From NCBI RefSeq assembly GCF_003014695.1, contig NZ_PYAS01000020.1, forward strand, positions 23,669 to 87,668: a stretch of 64,000 bases of DNA. Reading direction: 5' to 3'. The first letter of the stretch is position 1. Every line of letters begins with the position of its first letter. Below the pieces are notes generated by a model, which saw only the letters and a program-made list of their open reading frames with translations, was not told the origin of the DNA and made no database searches. The translations under genes and the position numbers were made by a program. This document shows positions 17,122-25,833 of the stretch, one piece after another. Source of the DNA: Dyadobacter jiangsuensis. Lineage in GTDB: Bacteria > Bacteroidota > Bacteroidia > Cytophagales > Spirosomataceae.

Positions 17122-20100
17122 CTAAGCACAAACAAATGTCAAATGTGCCACTTTTTCCCTTCTTGCCAACTTAGACTCGTAATATTTTTTCAAATAATGA
17201 TATACAACTAACTCATGTTCACGCTGTTGAGAAACAAAAAGCCGGTTCAGGAACATATGAACCAGGCTACTGGCGAGGTTGTTCAGTGAAACTTCGCTGC
17301 GCGGCAGGATGATCGCCAGCGAGGCCCTAATGCGTACAGACCGCCTTTCGAGCACCCCGACGATCCCGTCGATGCCATTCCGGGCGTCATGCCCCGAATC
17401 GAGAAAGCTCCTGATTTCTTCGGCATGCTGGCGGTACTTGTTATTCAGCTGCACATTCAGATGGGTATCTCCCCGAAATTCCCGAAAGAAGCGTTCCTGT
17501 AACAGCCCGGCAAATCCTTTTTTATCTTCCAATGTAAAACCCAGGTCGCTCAGGAGCATATCCACTCCCCTCAGCCCCGTCAGCCACCGGAAATGCTCGC
17601 CTTCGTCACCGGAGAGCATATTCAGAAGATCGGCTGTTGCGACGCTATCGGCAAAAAAAATGGATTCGATTTCTTCAAATGCATGGTGGCCGTAGCGTTC
17701 CAGCTCGCGCTTGTAAGTATCGAGCTGTATTTTGTGGACGGTGCCGTTACCCAGGTACGGCTCCATTAATATATGTAGTTCAGCCAGTACAGTCTGCCAG
17801 AACGATTTATCATGGCCATGGAAGAACCGCAGCCGGATATGGTTATCGGGGTCGCCGTAACGGATAAAAAACCATTTTTCGATGGCGCTTTCGGCCATAA
17901 GCCGGTCGGCAAACGGTTTAATGACCGACGTCAGCAAACGATCGGCCGTGCGCGTACCGGCGTATATTTTTACATACAGCCATTCACTACCCGTCATAAA
18001 ATCACGCCTCACAGCAGGCCCGGTTACCGACTGTTCTTCCCAAAGCTGCTTCCGTAAAAAAGGCTCTTTTTTATGCAAAAGCGGCAGCAGGATCTCATTC
18101 AAATAGGTTTCTCCCGGCTTGCCCAGGAAGCCATTTTGTTCGTACTCGGGAAATTCCGTCAAAGTGACCTTGTCAAACTTCCTGATGGCGTCACTCACTA
18201 TTTCCACCGCAAAGTCCGAATCTCCGTCGATCAGCAGCTCGCTGTCTCCTTGCCGGAGTTGAACAAAGCGGGGAATGTGAAAGGCATTCCTGAGAATGCG
18301 CCACTCCCGGACTGTCAGCAGGTCCTTTCCCACAAGATTCTTCACCATTTTCCCATCGATATTCCATGTCGCGCGGCTTAAAATCCAATGCTTATATTCG
18401 ACACGCGGCAGGAACGTATTGGAAGCAAGATGCCCCCATTCCCAGCCGAGATAGCGGTAGTCGTGCTGGTAGGTGAGCTCGCAAAGAAACCGGTAAACCG
18501 GCAACCCCTCGGAGAAGTTATGAGCATTCGTAAGCCTCGGAAAAACGCGTTTATTCAACCTTTTCGACCGCAATATCACTTCTCCTGCAACGGAGACCGA
18601 CACCATCAGGTCTTCGGGCAGAATCTGGTTTTCACGCGGCATCGAGGAGCCCGAAAGATAGGGTATTTCAAATTCGCGCAAATGCGGGCGCATGAGCACA
18701 TTCCCCACGCGCGCCTCGGGCAAGTGCGCTACTTCCGCATACACGCCTTCACCGCCAAGTGCTTCCTCCTCGGCGACAGCTTTTTTTGCCCATTCGGCCA
18801 GCCGGCTGTTCCCATGACAAAACCGTCCGATCAGTTTCAGGCCCGAAGGCCCTCCCATTGCTTTGAATGCGAACTTAAAATTTCCGCTATCGACTTCGTC
18901 CTGAGAGCCCGCAATGATGTTTCCGAACAGGTAAAAACTGTCGGGCGACTGTGCCTTGTCACTTATTGTCTTCCGGAATTCATTCAAAATACCGTCTGTA
19001 AGACAAATACACGCGCGCTTTTCCGCAAGGGATTGCTGATAGAGCGCGTCCCGCAGTTCCGCTACTGCTGAAACGTCGGCTTCCGCAGTTTTAGGACCTT
19101 CCGGCCACTGCATTTCGTCCAGCAAAGGCAGATTATCCGCTCTGCCAGCCATGGCATCGCCGTAACCGATCCCGGTCTCGCAGTCCAGCACTTCCAGCAG
19201 CGGCATTTCGCGTTGCTCATACCTTGCCAGGAACCGCTTTTTAAACTGATCTAGCTCCGGCAGCGGATTCCGGTAGCCCAGGCAGGCCAGGTTTTGATAT
19301 TCCTTAGTCAGCAAAGCTACCGCCTTCTCATTGATCGTACAGGATTGTGTTTCCAGAAATAGGTCCGTCTGCACCAGATCCTTGCTGCCGGTCGTCACAA
19401 AATGCTCCGCCAACACCGATTCCACTTCCCGGTACTTGTCCACGCCCTGTTCTTCCGATTGGAGCAGGTGGGCAATTTTGTTCAATTGTTCCAAATCCTC
19501 CGTCGCCCCTGGTATCCCTTTGAGTTTGTCGACAATGGTGAAAAAGAACTCTTCCCCTGTAACCGTCGCCGCCAGCTCGGAGACCAGGATTTGCGCCCCC
19601 ACGATCGCGTCGACGAACTGTTCCGCGTCCTCCCTATTTACATCCTCAGAAATAATGCAATCCGCCAGCTCGCGGATGGTAGCGCCGTTGCGGGCAGTGG
19701 AAATGACCTTGTCGAGATAGACATTCCGGTCCACTGACGCGAGTACGTACAGCCTTTTTTTATTGTTCAATGCGCTTTCCACGTAGCGGTAGGCATCGCC
19801 GATTTGGTAGAGGCTGGTGTTCGGAAAAAACTTCACTTCGCTGCGAATGGCGTTTTTTTGTAAAAGTCCGTCCGCCAGTTCGGCCATGTAGTTCATATCC
19901 AGCCGCACGTGTTTCCGGAATGGTTCGGCCCCGTCGAATGCGATGCAGGTTTTCTGGCCTAGCTCGCCCACTGCGCACCCGGCAAAGAGGCCGTACGGCG
20001 TGCTGCGGGTTGTCATCCTCACAAGGTATTTGTATAAAGTTTTCAGCAACTTGTCTACACCCGTTTTGACTCTGCCTTCGATCAGCCCGGTGAACGAATT

Positions 20101-20280
20101 ATAAAGCTCCGGCGAGGCCACGTAAAGTGCCTCCAACATGGATGATTGTGAGAAAAAACGGATCAGTTCCCGCTCAAACAGTTCCGGCCGGTTGCCGGCG
20201 CGCTCGTTGAATGCGTAAAGGACGTCCAATGGCAACCGGGGACGTCTCAGCATGAAGAATCCTTGGGATACAATTGACAT
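17122..20280 (-). CDS. lanB: Lantibiotic dehydratase LanB (full length)
   Basis: 1052 residues, the usual length of an unsplit class I LanB. The start MSIVSQGFFMLRRPRLPLD matches the family's conserved opening (FFMLR-P-LP). Residues about 40-700 are the tRNA-Glu-dependent glutamylation domain (STPYGLFAGCAVGE; RLDMNYMAELADGLL). The last 270 are the elimination domain (thiopeptide-type bacteriocin biosynthesis, SpaB_C) with the hallmark RYGDPDNHIRLRF and QLDTYKRELERYG segments intact. Together they dehydrate Ser/Thr of a precursor by glutamylation and glutamate elimination, in the cytoplasm at the membrane. The gene heads a minus-strand series with LytTR, kinase and precursor genes and is divergent from the LanC-like gene. 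No second precursor was seen in the 227-bp divergent region. Confidence 0.95.
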   Translation of the reverse strand: MSIVSQGFFMLRRPRLPLDVLYAFNERAGNRPELFERELIRFFSQSSMLEALYVASPELYNSFTGLIEGRVKTGVDKLLKTLYKYLVRMTTRSTPYGLFAGCAVGELGQKTCIAFDGAEPFRKHVRLDMNYMAELADGLLQKNAIRSEVKFFPNTSLYQIGDAYRYVESALNNKKRLYVLASVDRNVYLDKVISTARNGATIRELADCIISEDVNREDAEQFVDAIVGAQILVSELAATVTGEEFFFTIVDKLKGIPGATEDLEQLNKIAHLLQSEEQGVDKYREVESVLAEHFVTTGSKDLVQTDLFLETQSCTINEKAVALLTKEYQNLACLGYRNPLPELDQFKKRFLARYEQREMPLLEVLDCETGIGYGDAMAGRADNLPLLDEMQWPEGPKTAEADVSAVAELRDALYQQSLAEKRACICLTDGILNEFRKTISDKAQSPDSFYLFGNIIAGSQDEVDSGNFKFAFKAMGGPSGLKLIGRFCHGNSRLAEWAKKAVAEEEALGGEGVYAEVAHLPEARVGNVLMRPHLREFEIPYLSGSSMPRENQILPEDLMVSVSVAGEVILRSKRLNKRVFPRLTNAHNFSEGLPVYRFLCELTYQHDYRYLGWEWGHLASNTFLPRVEYKHWILSRATWNIDGKMVKNLVGKDLLTVREWRILRNAFHIPRFVQLRQGDSELLIDGDSDFAVEIVSDAIRKFDKVTLTEFPEYEQNGFLGKPGETYLNEILLPLLHKKEPFLRKQLWEEQSVTGPAVRRDFMTGSEWLYVKIYAGTRTADRLLTSVIKPFADRLMAESAIEKWFFIRYGDPDNHIRLRFFHGHDKSFWQTVLAELHILMEPYLGNGTVHKIQLDTYKRELERYGHHAFEEIESIFFADSVATADLLNMLSGDEGEHFRWLTGLRGVDMLLSDLGFTLEDKKGFAGLLQERFFREFRGDTHLNVQLNNKYRQHAEEIRSFLDSGHDARNGIDGIVGVLERRSVRIRASLAIILPRSEVSLNNLASSLVHMFLNRLFVSQQREHELVVYHYLKKYYESKLARREKVAHLTFVCA

Positions 20281-20507
20281 ATAATAGGAAGGTTTACAAT
20301 CTCTGGATGAAACTAATCACCAGAACTAACTGAAACCAAACTATTTATGCGAACAATAACCTTTCATCGACAAAGCTGGCGGTACACCCGACAACCCTTC
20401 CTGCCCACGGTTTCGCAGTTCGTCGAATTAGATACAAGGTTGGTCTAAAAAGTTCTGTGCGCACTCCCGGTTGTATTCACATTTGTATATAAAAACCAAC
20501 GGGTACC
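20281..20507. promoter_or_regulatory. Divergent promoter region lanB / lanC-like
   Basis: 227 bp between the divergent LanB and LanC-like genes. On the minus strand ATAGTTTG (near 20338-20345) resembles a -7 box for lanB; on the plus strand CACATTTG about 30 nt before ATG 20508 is a weaker one. A 33-codon plus-strand frame here (from about 20348) has no Cys and no leader motif and is not called. Confidence 0.35.
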
Positions 20508-21641
20508 ATGACGACATCAACAGGAATAACGGGGCTTTCGGCTATGATTGCTGCTGCCAAAATCGATGAGATCTACGAAGTTGTAAGTACACACAAAAAA
20601 CAACTGAGCAGTTTCGGTTTTACCCGGGGGTACCTCGGCGTTTCTGTCTTCACTTATCTATATGCGGTGCATTCGGGTAAAAAGCAATACCTGGATGTTG
20701 CCCGGGATACTTTCGATCATGCTTGCGACCTCGTCGACAGCGATCCCCTCAAAGCCTATCCGCAAGATTTCGCCAGTCTGGGCGCAGTGGCGCAATACCT
20801 CTGCCAGGTGAGCGTGCTGGATCTCGACCCCAATGTTTTCCTGAGCGACATCGATGCCGTACTGCTCAAAAAAATGCGTTCCGAACTATACATCGGGAAT
20901 CTGGGCGGCTTTGGCAGCGGAGCACTCGGGTATGGCATTTATTTTCTTCAAAGAAGCTATTACAACAGGGCGTTAGCGCTGCCGATTATCGACGAGCTCG
21001 TTCAGGGCATCGTGCGCTACGCGATACCCACGGGCGAGGGTTGCTACTGGAAGTCGGGAATGAACGGGCACCATGCGAAAGCGGCCGTTTTCTACCCTAC
21101 CGAAACCACGGCAGTGCTCCTTTTTCTCGCCCGGGCGATCGATATGGGCCTTTGCCCGGCCGATTTCCTGGAAGGGATCGTCAACGAAGCGATCATTTAC
21201 ATAGAGAACCAGGAAGCTGACGCAAGCGCTGAAACCGGCTATGCCCTACTGCGCGCCGGCGCGGCATTCGGCAATCCGTCCTGGACACGGGAAGGATTGG
21301 AAATACTGAGAAAACATGCAAAATGCCGCCAGGAGCACCTGACCGCTACCAGGGATGCCGGCATTCAACATGGTGCCGCCGGCCTCGCATTGCTCTTCGA
21401 TCGCGTGGCACGGCTTACGTACGACCAAACGCTCGAAAACGCGGCTGGCTTCTGGTACAGGCAAATTCTGCGGTTCGATATCCATCCCGATGGATTTGCT
21501 GGCTACAAAACCCTCGAAAACTCGTGGAACATGCAAAAAAACCTGGCATTCGGTGAGGGCATCGCGGGCATAGGGAGCGCGCTGGTGAAAGCGCTGCATC
21601 CGGAAAAAGTCAATTTCGACGACCTTATCTGGCATTTCTGA
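20508..21641 (+). CDS. lanC: LanC-like protein with degenerate zinc site
   Basis: 377 residues, all-alpha (alpha/alpha toroid) pattern. Family identity rests on DAGIQHGAAGLALLFDRVA (equivalent of the LanC ...LCHGxAG... motif), GYALLRAGAAFGNPSWTREG and the C-terminal FGEGIAGIGSALV. Real LanC cyclases bind zinc through His, Cys and a Cys-His pair. Here the CHG motif reads QHG (Gln287-His288), the segment that should hold WCYG reads ADASAETGYALL without Cys, and the first His motif (SHG) is replaced near FYPTETTAVLLFLA. At least three of four ligands therefore look lost, by eye alignment. It may be a pseudo-cyclase, a leader-binding partner, or use another chemistry. It is divergent from lanB and ends at a terminator. 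Confidence 0.8.
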   Translation: MTTSTGITGLSAMIAAAKIDEIYEVVSTHKKQLSSFGFTRGYLGVSVFTYLYAVHSGKKQYLDVARDTFDHACDLVDSDPLKAYPQDFASLGAVAQYLCQVSVLDLDPNVFLSDIDAVLLKKMRSELYIGNLGGFGSGALGYGIYFLQRSYYNRALALPIIDELVQGIVRYAIPTGEGCYWKSGMNGHHAKAAVFYPTETTAVLLFLARAIDMGLCPADFLEGIVNEAIIYIENQEADASAETGYALLRAGAAFGNPSWTREGLEILRKHAKCRQEHLTATRDAGIQHGAAGLALLFDRVARLTYDQTLENAAGFWYRQILRFDIHPDGFAGYKTLENSWNMQKNLAFGEGIAGIGSALVKALHPEKVNFDDLIWHF

Positions 21642-21667
21642 CATAACGCTTCTTCAACATTATAAAA

Positions 21668-21700
21668 AAATAGCCCCGGAGAAATTCCCCGGGGCTATTT
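21668..21700. terminator. Bidirectional hairpin terminator
   Basis: AAATAGCCCCGG (21668-21679) pairs with CCGGGGCTATTT (21689-21700), between the convergent LanC-like (+) and T9SS protein (-) genes. Confidence 0.85.
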
Positions 21701-21728
21701 GCATAAAGAGGTTTAACACATGAAGCAA

Positions 21729-23003
21729 TTATCTTGCAACGATGATTTTCTGTGATCTCACTCCCCCATCTTTGGTAACGACTTTCACCAGGTACATACC
21801 GGCGGCAAGCCCGTCGACCCGGAACGTTCCACCAGCTGTAATGCTGGTCTCCTTCACGGTTTTTCCATTCAAATCGATCACGGAAACACTTTTCACGTGA
21901 TCCGCGTGCTGAATGTACACGACGTCGCGCGCCGGGTTCGGATAGGCGAGCTGATCGGAAATGTTGTCGAAAGTCAGGCTTCTGATGGAGCTGTAAGCGA
22001 ATGTTTCATCCTTGTCCACCATTTTCAGGCGGTACAGGTTTTCACCGGGCAATGGGGCCGCATCAGCGAAACTGTATTTCACCAGCACCTTGCTTTCACC
22101 GGTAGATGCCACGGTACCGATCTTGCTCCAAATCTTGCCGTTCCGGCTGCGCTCGATCTCGAAGCGGTCACTGTTGGTTTCGGCCGTAGTCGACCAGGTG
22201 AGCGAGGCCGTCGAACCTTCCTTCCTGGCATCAAATGCTACCAGGGTTACCGGCAGTGCGATGTTTGCTCCAAACGTGAATGCCGAATAGTTGCCGAGCG
22301 TCACATTAGTGGCCGTAACGCTGCCGCTACCGGCCAGCGTGCCGATAGTACCACCCGCTTTACCCAGGCTTTCCCAGCGCAAACTGTCTGCGTTGTAGCC
22401 CACTACGATAAGATTCGCGATGTTGGAGCTGGTCAGTGCGGTCAGATTGCTGGCCGCATCCCAGGTGAGGGTAACATCAACTGCACCAGCACCGTCCAGG
22501 TCCCAATATTCCACGGCACTTACGCCGGTCACGTCGGACTTCATGCTCGTGAGTGGAAACGGTGCACCAGCGGGCAAGGTTGCCGTACCGGCACTTTCCG
22601 ACCAGTATGCAGCCTTGTAGACCCCTGACGTCGGAGGCGCCGAAATTCCGATTGTACGCAGCTTCGCGCCATCACCGACCGGAAAAACGAATGCGCTGTT
22701 ACCGTCCTTGGACACATAGCCATCTACGTGGTTAGCATCGTTCTGGCCCGAGTAGGAACCACTGGTTCCGAACCCCAGGATACCCGGCGAAAGGGCGCGG
22801 TTGGCTTTAATGATGCCCGGTTGGATGCCCGCGCCGCCCGTGAGGAACGTATGCGCACCGAACACCGTCATCTGCGTGCCTTCGGAGATGACCGTGTTCC
22901 CCTGACTGCTCGATTGCGCAGCCGCGGGATCGGTCATCAGCGAGAGCGACAGGCACAAGCCCGCGCTCAGGCCAATGAGCTTTTTATGGATGATTTTGTG
23001 CAT
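21729..23003 (-). CDS. Secreted protein with T9SS type A sorting domain
   Basis: 424 residues. A signal peptide ends near DPAAAQ. The middle is Gly/Ser/Thr-rich beta-sheet sequence. Residues about 250-340 (LPVTLVAFDARKEGSTASLTWS..., NSDRFEIERSRNG) form the fibronectin-like module common before T9SS signals, and the last 75 residues (LAYPNPARDVVYIQHADHVK; GLAAGMYLVKVVTKDG) are a complete type A sorting domain, so the protein is exported by type IX secretion and anchored or released at the surface. The same terminal module occurs in the giant protein at 27219. It is 7 bp downstream of the S74 protein gene and clearly in one operon with it. Confidence 0.9.
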   Translation of the reverse strand: MHKIIHKKLIGLSAGLCLSLSLMTDPAAAQSSSQGNTVISEGTQMTVFGAHTFLTGGAGIQPGIIKANRALSPGILGFGTSGSYSGQNDANHVDGYVSKDGNSAFVFPVGDGAKLRTIGISAPPTSGVYKAAYWSESAGTATLPAGAPFPLTSMKSDVTGVSAVEYWDLDGAGAVDVTLTWDAASNLTALTSSNIANLIVVGYNADSLRWESLGKAGGTIGTLAGSGSVTATNVTLGNYSAFTFGANIALPVTLVAFDARKEGSTASLTWSTTAETNSDRFEIERSRNGKIWSKIGTVASTGESKVLVKYSFADAAPLPGENLYRLKMVDKDETFAYSSIRSLTFDNISDQLAYPNPARDVVYIQHADHVKSVSVIDLNGKTVKETSITAGGTFRVDGLAAGMYLVKVVTKDGGVRSQKIIVAR

Positions 23004-23010
23004 AGTTCAC

Positions 23011-24549
23011 TCATTTTGAAATGGTAGCCTCGGACTTTTCCTGAGCAGCATTACCGAGCATCGCTTTGATGCTGGCAACCTCAGCTTTGAGCGCATTCAT
23101 TTCGCTCAACTGCGCTTTCAACGCAGCGATTTCCTTTTGCTGGTCTTGCACGGCTTTTACGAGAAGTGGAGTGATTTTAGTCGCATCCACTCTCCATGGA
23201 TTGGCTTTTGCATCATCTCCACCCACAGTAACTGCCTCAGGAAACACTTTATACAAATCCTGAGCAATAAAACCGATGGTAGTCTCCTTCTTAGGGTTGG
23301 TGATGTAGTTATACTCCACGACACCTATTTTCATCAGGTCATCGATCGAATAATGCGTGCTTTTGATGTTTTCTTTCAAACGACGGTCAGAAGTCGCAGC
23401 CGGAAAGCGAACGTCGCCATTGGCATCACGGAATATCCTACCCTCTTCCGTACCATTCACGCGGAAAACGACAAACGGTTCACTTGCTGCGGGCATTACT
23501 CTTTTTGTCAAAACCAGATTCGGAGTATCGCCGGATTGAACTATGATTTGAGCCCTATTAATCTGCGTATTTACGCCATTTACCACTCTCACACCTTCCT
23601 GATAAAACCGGTATCCGCTTAAAGCAGATGTCCCCTGTGCCAGCCCAGCTGCATCAACGTCTGCTTCAGACCCCTGAAGCGAGCCGTTGACATGAACTAT
23701 ATTATCAGCGGCAACGAAATTAACTCCAATACCCAGTTTACCGCTGGGAGTCAGCATCATTCTAGCTACCGGACCCGCAGCAGCACTAGCTGCAGTGTGG
23801 AATACCAATCCTCCGTTGCCGCCTTGCACGGTTGGTCGAATGGCGATTCGGTACTTGAGTGGGTTACCCGGAGCATCCGACAAATCAATCGCCGCACCGT
23901 AGCCAGCATCTATACCAGGGCCCCTGAGAAGCTGAATGATCCCCCCCGGCGCGATGGTCGATTTACCCTGCCCCGCGGGCGTCTCCCGCATGGATACGAT
24001 ATGCCCGTATCTGGAAATGACTCCCCTCTTCGCGCCCCCGGCATCATTCTGCGTAAACCCAGCAAAAAATGCGGTCTTGGTTGGAGATTTGTAAACCACC
24101 CAGGCCCCATTGATGCAAGTCCACTGCTGACCGAAAGTTCCGCTATCTTCATCGCTATCGGTGTAGATTGTTTTAGCTGGGCAAGAACCGGTTGGCGCAC
24201 CATTACCCTCAATGTAATTATACGTATCGTTTGAATTTAGCCTTACCCAAGTCGAGCCGTCGTAAAAGTATTCCCCTGGTTGCACCTCATCATTTTCATT
24301 CGTATTGTACACGTGCATACCTGCCACAGCGTTGGTTACCGGAGCTGCGACGCTGGTGGACGTCAGCGCCACGCGCGGAAGCAAAAGTCCTTTGGTTGCA
24401 CTTTCCAGTTCGAGAATAGAACTTGGATTAATTGTGTTCGGGTTATCCCCGATCTTCACCTGCGCCATCAAAGGCGAACCGACAAAAAGCAAACCGGCGG
24501 TAACTCCGAGTGCACCGGTAGTGCGTGTTAGTAGTTGTTTTACTTTCAT
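23011..24549 (-). CDS. Tail-fibre-like surface protein with S74 intramolecular chaperone domain
   Basis: 512 residues with a signal peptide (MKVKQLLTRTTGALGVTAGL ... MAQ). The N-terminal part carries ILELESATKGLLLPRVALTS, a motif frequent in Bacteroidetes fibrous surface proteins. The C terminus (from about 385) is the Peptidase_S74 endosialidase-chaperone domain: TSDRRLKENIKSTHYSIDDL and TTIGFIAQDLYKVFPEAV. It ends in a heptad coiled coil (LLVKAVQDQQKEIAALKAQL...) that should trimerise. S74 domains fold trimeric beta-helical fibres and are then cleaved or kept. No phage genes surround it, so it is probably a cell-surface fibre, co-expressed with the T9SS protein 7 bp downstream. Confidence 0.9.
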   Translation of the reverse strand: MKVKQLLTRTTGALGVTAGLLFVGSPLMAQVKIGDNPNTINPSSILELESATKGLLLPRVALTSTSVAAPVTNAVAGMHVYNTNENDEVQPGEYFYDGSTWVRLNSNDTYNYIEGNGAPTGSCPAKTIYTDSDEDSGTFGQQWTCINGAWVVYKSPTKTAFFAGFTQNDAGGAKRGVISRYGHIVSMRETPAGQGKSTIAPGGIIQLLRGPGIDAGYGAAIDLSDAPGNPLKYRIAIRPTVQGGNGGLVFHTAASAAAGPVARMMLTPSGKLGIGVNFVAADNIVHVNGSLQGSEADVDAAGLAQGTSALSGYRFYQEGVRVVNGVNTQINRAQIIVQSGDTPNLVLTKRVMPAASEPFVVFRVNGTEEGRIFRDANGDVRFPAATSDRRLKENIKSTHYSIDDLMKIGVVEYNYITNPKKETTIGFIAQDLYKVFPEAVTVGGDDAKANPWRVDATKITPLLVKAVQDQQKEIAALKAQLSEMNALKAEVASIKAMLGNAAQEKSEATISK

Positions 24550-24979
24550 TGTTTAATTGGTTTTAATTAATAAATCATTGAAAACAATAGGGTATTGAAA
24601 GGGTGGTTAATGCTGGATCAAAAGGATACACCACGACCGCTCGAAAACAGGGCTTTCTGGCCTGGCTTCTAAATGGATATGGATGATCTTCTCGTAAAAT
24701 GAATGGGGCTTAAATCAGCACGCAATCCCGTTGGATAGCGGCCCGTTTGCTGCATACCTGCGATGCAAACTATATCTACAAAGTAGCGGGAAAAATGTAT
24801 CCGATTCGATGGACGGACAAAGTGAAGCGAACGCTCAATTCAAACAATCGGCTTATTTACAATGAGTTATAAATCATATTTTTTACAAAGCATAGAAACA
24901 CTTCTATGCATTTTCCTCGTCAGAAATAGAGCATTAATGGAGATATTTTTACCTCATTATCAACATGGGTAAGTCGAAG
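24550..24979. other. Long 5' region of the S74 operon
   Basis: 430 bp without a supported gene, between the S74 operon start (24549, -) and the response-regulator stop (24980, -). It contains the palindrome at 24890-24909 and, next to it on the minus strand, a -7-like TATGCTTTG, which would give a leader of about 330 nt. Confidence 0.5.
24890..24909. promoter_or_regulatory. Palindrome copy 1 (ATAGAA-N4-TTCTAT)
   Basis: GCATAGAA-ACAC-TTCTATGC, perfect 8-bp arms. The core ATAGAA-N4-TTCTAT recurs at 34337-34352 and 35129-35144. It lies in the region upstream of the S74/T9SS operon. Confidence 0.7.
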
Positions 24980-25651
24980 CTATTTCTCAGCATTTAAAAT
25001 AGCATCACCGTTGGACAAGTGATACATCTCGACGCGCCTGGCGAGATCGAGCAGATTGTTGACGCCCAGCTTTTTGAAAATCCGGGCCTTGAAAGTGCTG
25101 ACAGTCGTGCTTTTCAGGTTCAACTGACCGGCGATATCCTTTGTCCATTTGCCTTCCAGCAGCATCTCCATGACCACCAGTTCCTTGGGCGACAAAAGCT
25201 CTGCGGGATCAGACACGCCCTGTTGCAGCATGGAGCCGATCAGCTGAGCCCGAACGACGGCGCTGAGGTATTTCTGACCATTGAGTACAACACGAATGGC
25301 CTCCTGTAACTCGGTTGCCTTTGATTCCTTGGAGACAAATCCGGCCGCACCTGCGCGGATACAATGCAGGCCGTAGAGCTCCTCCTTTTGCCCGGAGAAC
25401 ACAAGCACCGGAACGCCGGATTGCAGCGCCCGCAATTTCTCGATCGTCAGCAAATGATCGGTACCGGGGATATTCAGGTCGAGGATAACCAGTTGATAGT
25501 GCGTCGAAGAGACCGCGTGCGCAGCCTCTCTGAAATTGGAAGCTGTATCCACGACGGCATCGCTGATCATCTCCTGAATGAGCATACTGGTAGCGATTCG
25601 GACAATATCGTGGTCTTCAACAAGTAAGATTCGGGCTGAGGGAGATTGCAA
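24980..25651 (-). CDS. NarL/FixJ-type response regulator (RR1)
   Basis: 223 residues from a TTG start at 25651 (no in-frame ATG before the receiver domain). The receiver domain has the VEDHD pocket (11-15), phospho-acceptor Asp58 (LVILDLNIPG) and the Lys of FVSKES. The C-terminal LuxR-type helix-turn-helix is clear (LSPKELVVMEMLLEGKWTKD; LKSTTVSTFKARIFKKLGVN). No kinase gene is adjacent. It is divergent from RR2 and the nearest gene upstream of the S74/T9SS operon, suggesting local control of surface genes. Confidence 0.92.
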   Translation of the reverse strand: MQSPSARILLVEDHDIVRIATSMLIQEMISDAVVDTASNFREAAHAVSSTHYQLVILDLNIPGTDHLLTIEKLRALQSGVPVLVFSGQKEELYGLHCIRAGAAGFVSKESKATELQEAIRVVLNGQKYLSAVVRAQLIGSMLQQGVSDPAELLSPKELVVMEMLLEGKWTKDIAGQLNLKSTTVSTFKARIFKKLGVNNLLDLARRVEMYHLSNGDAILNAEK

Positions 25652-25724
25652 TGGTAAAGCGGGTTGTCAATGATATCCCGAATTAACAAAAACTCCACGA
25701 AATTCCATCGAGAAGTGTAGTACT

Positions 25725-25748
25725 ATGTTGACAACTAAAAGTCAACAT
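25725..25748. promoter_or_regulatory. Inverted repeat between divergent RR1 and RR2
   Basis: ATGTTGAC (25725-25732) and GTCAACAT (25741-25748) are perfect 8-bp arms across 8 nt. Its position between two divergent regulator genes suggests an operator. Confidence 0.55.
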
Positions 25749-25752
25749 CTCC

Positions 25753-25784
25753 ATTGTACCCGCGCATACCCGTGCCTAGTTTTG
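25753..25784 (+). promoter_or_regulatory. Promoter of RR2
   Basis: ATTG (25753-25756), 20 nt, TAGTTTTG (25777-25784). The -7 box is bracketed by a 5-bp dyad, GTGCC/GGCAC (25772-25788). The start at 25834 follows about 50 nt later. Confidence 0.6.
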
Positions 25785-25833
25785 GCACAATAAGTCTTAC
25801 CTGCTCTTGTATGAATCAAATTTGCCACAATTA

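Noticed and set aside
20348..20449. 33-codon plus-strand frame between lanB and the LanC-like gene, considered as a second precursor
   Set aside because: No Cys, no double glycine, no leader motif.
23011..24549. Prophage tail-fibre gene
   Set aside because: The S74 domain is phage-like but no phage structural or lysis genes are present and the protein has a signal peptide and a T9SS partner.
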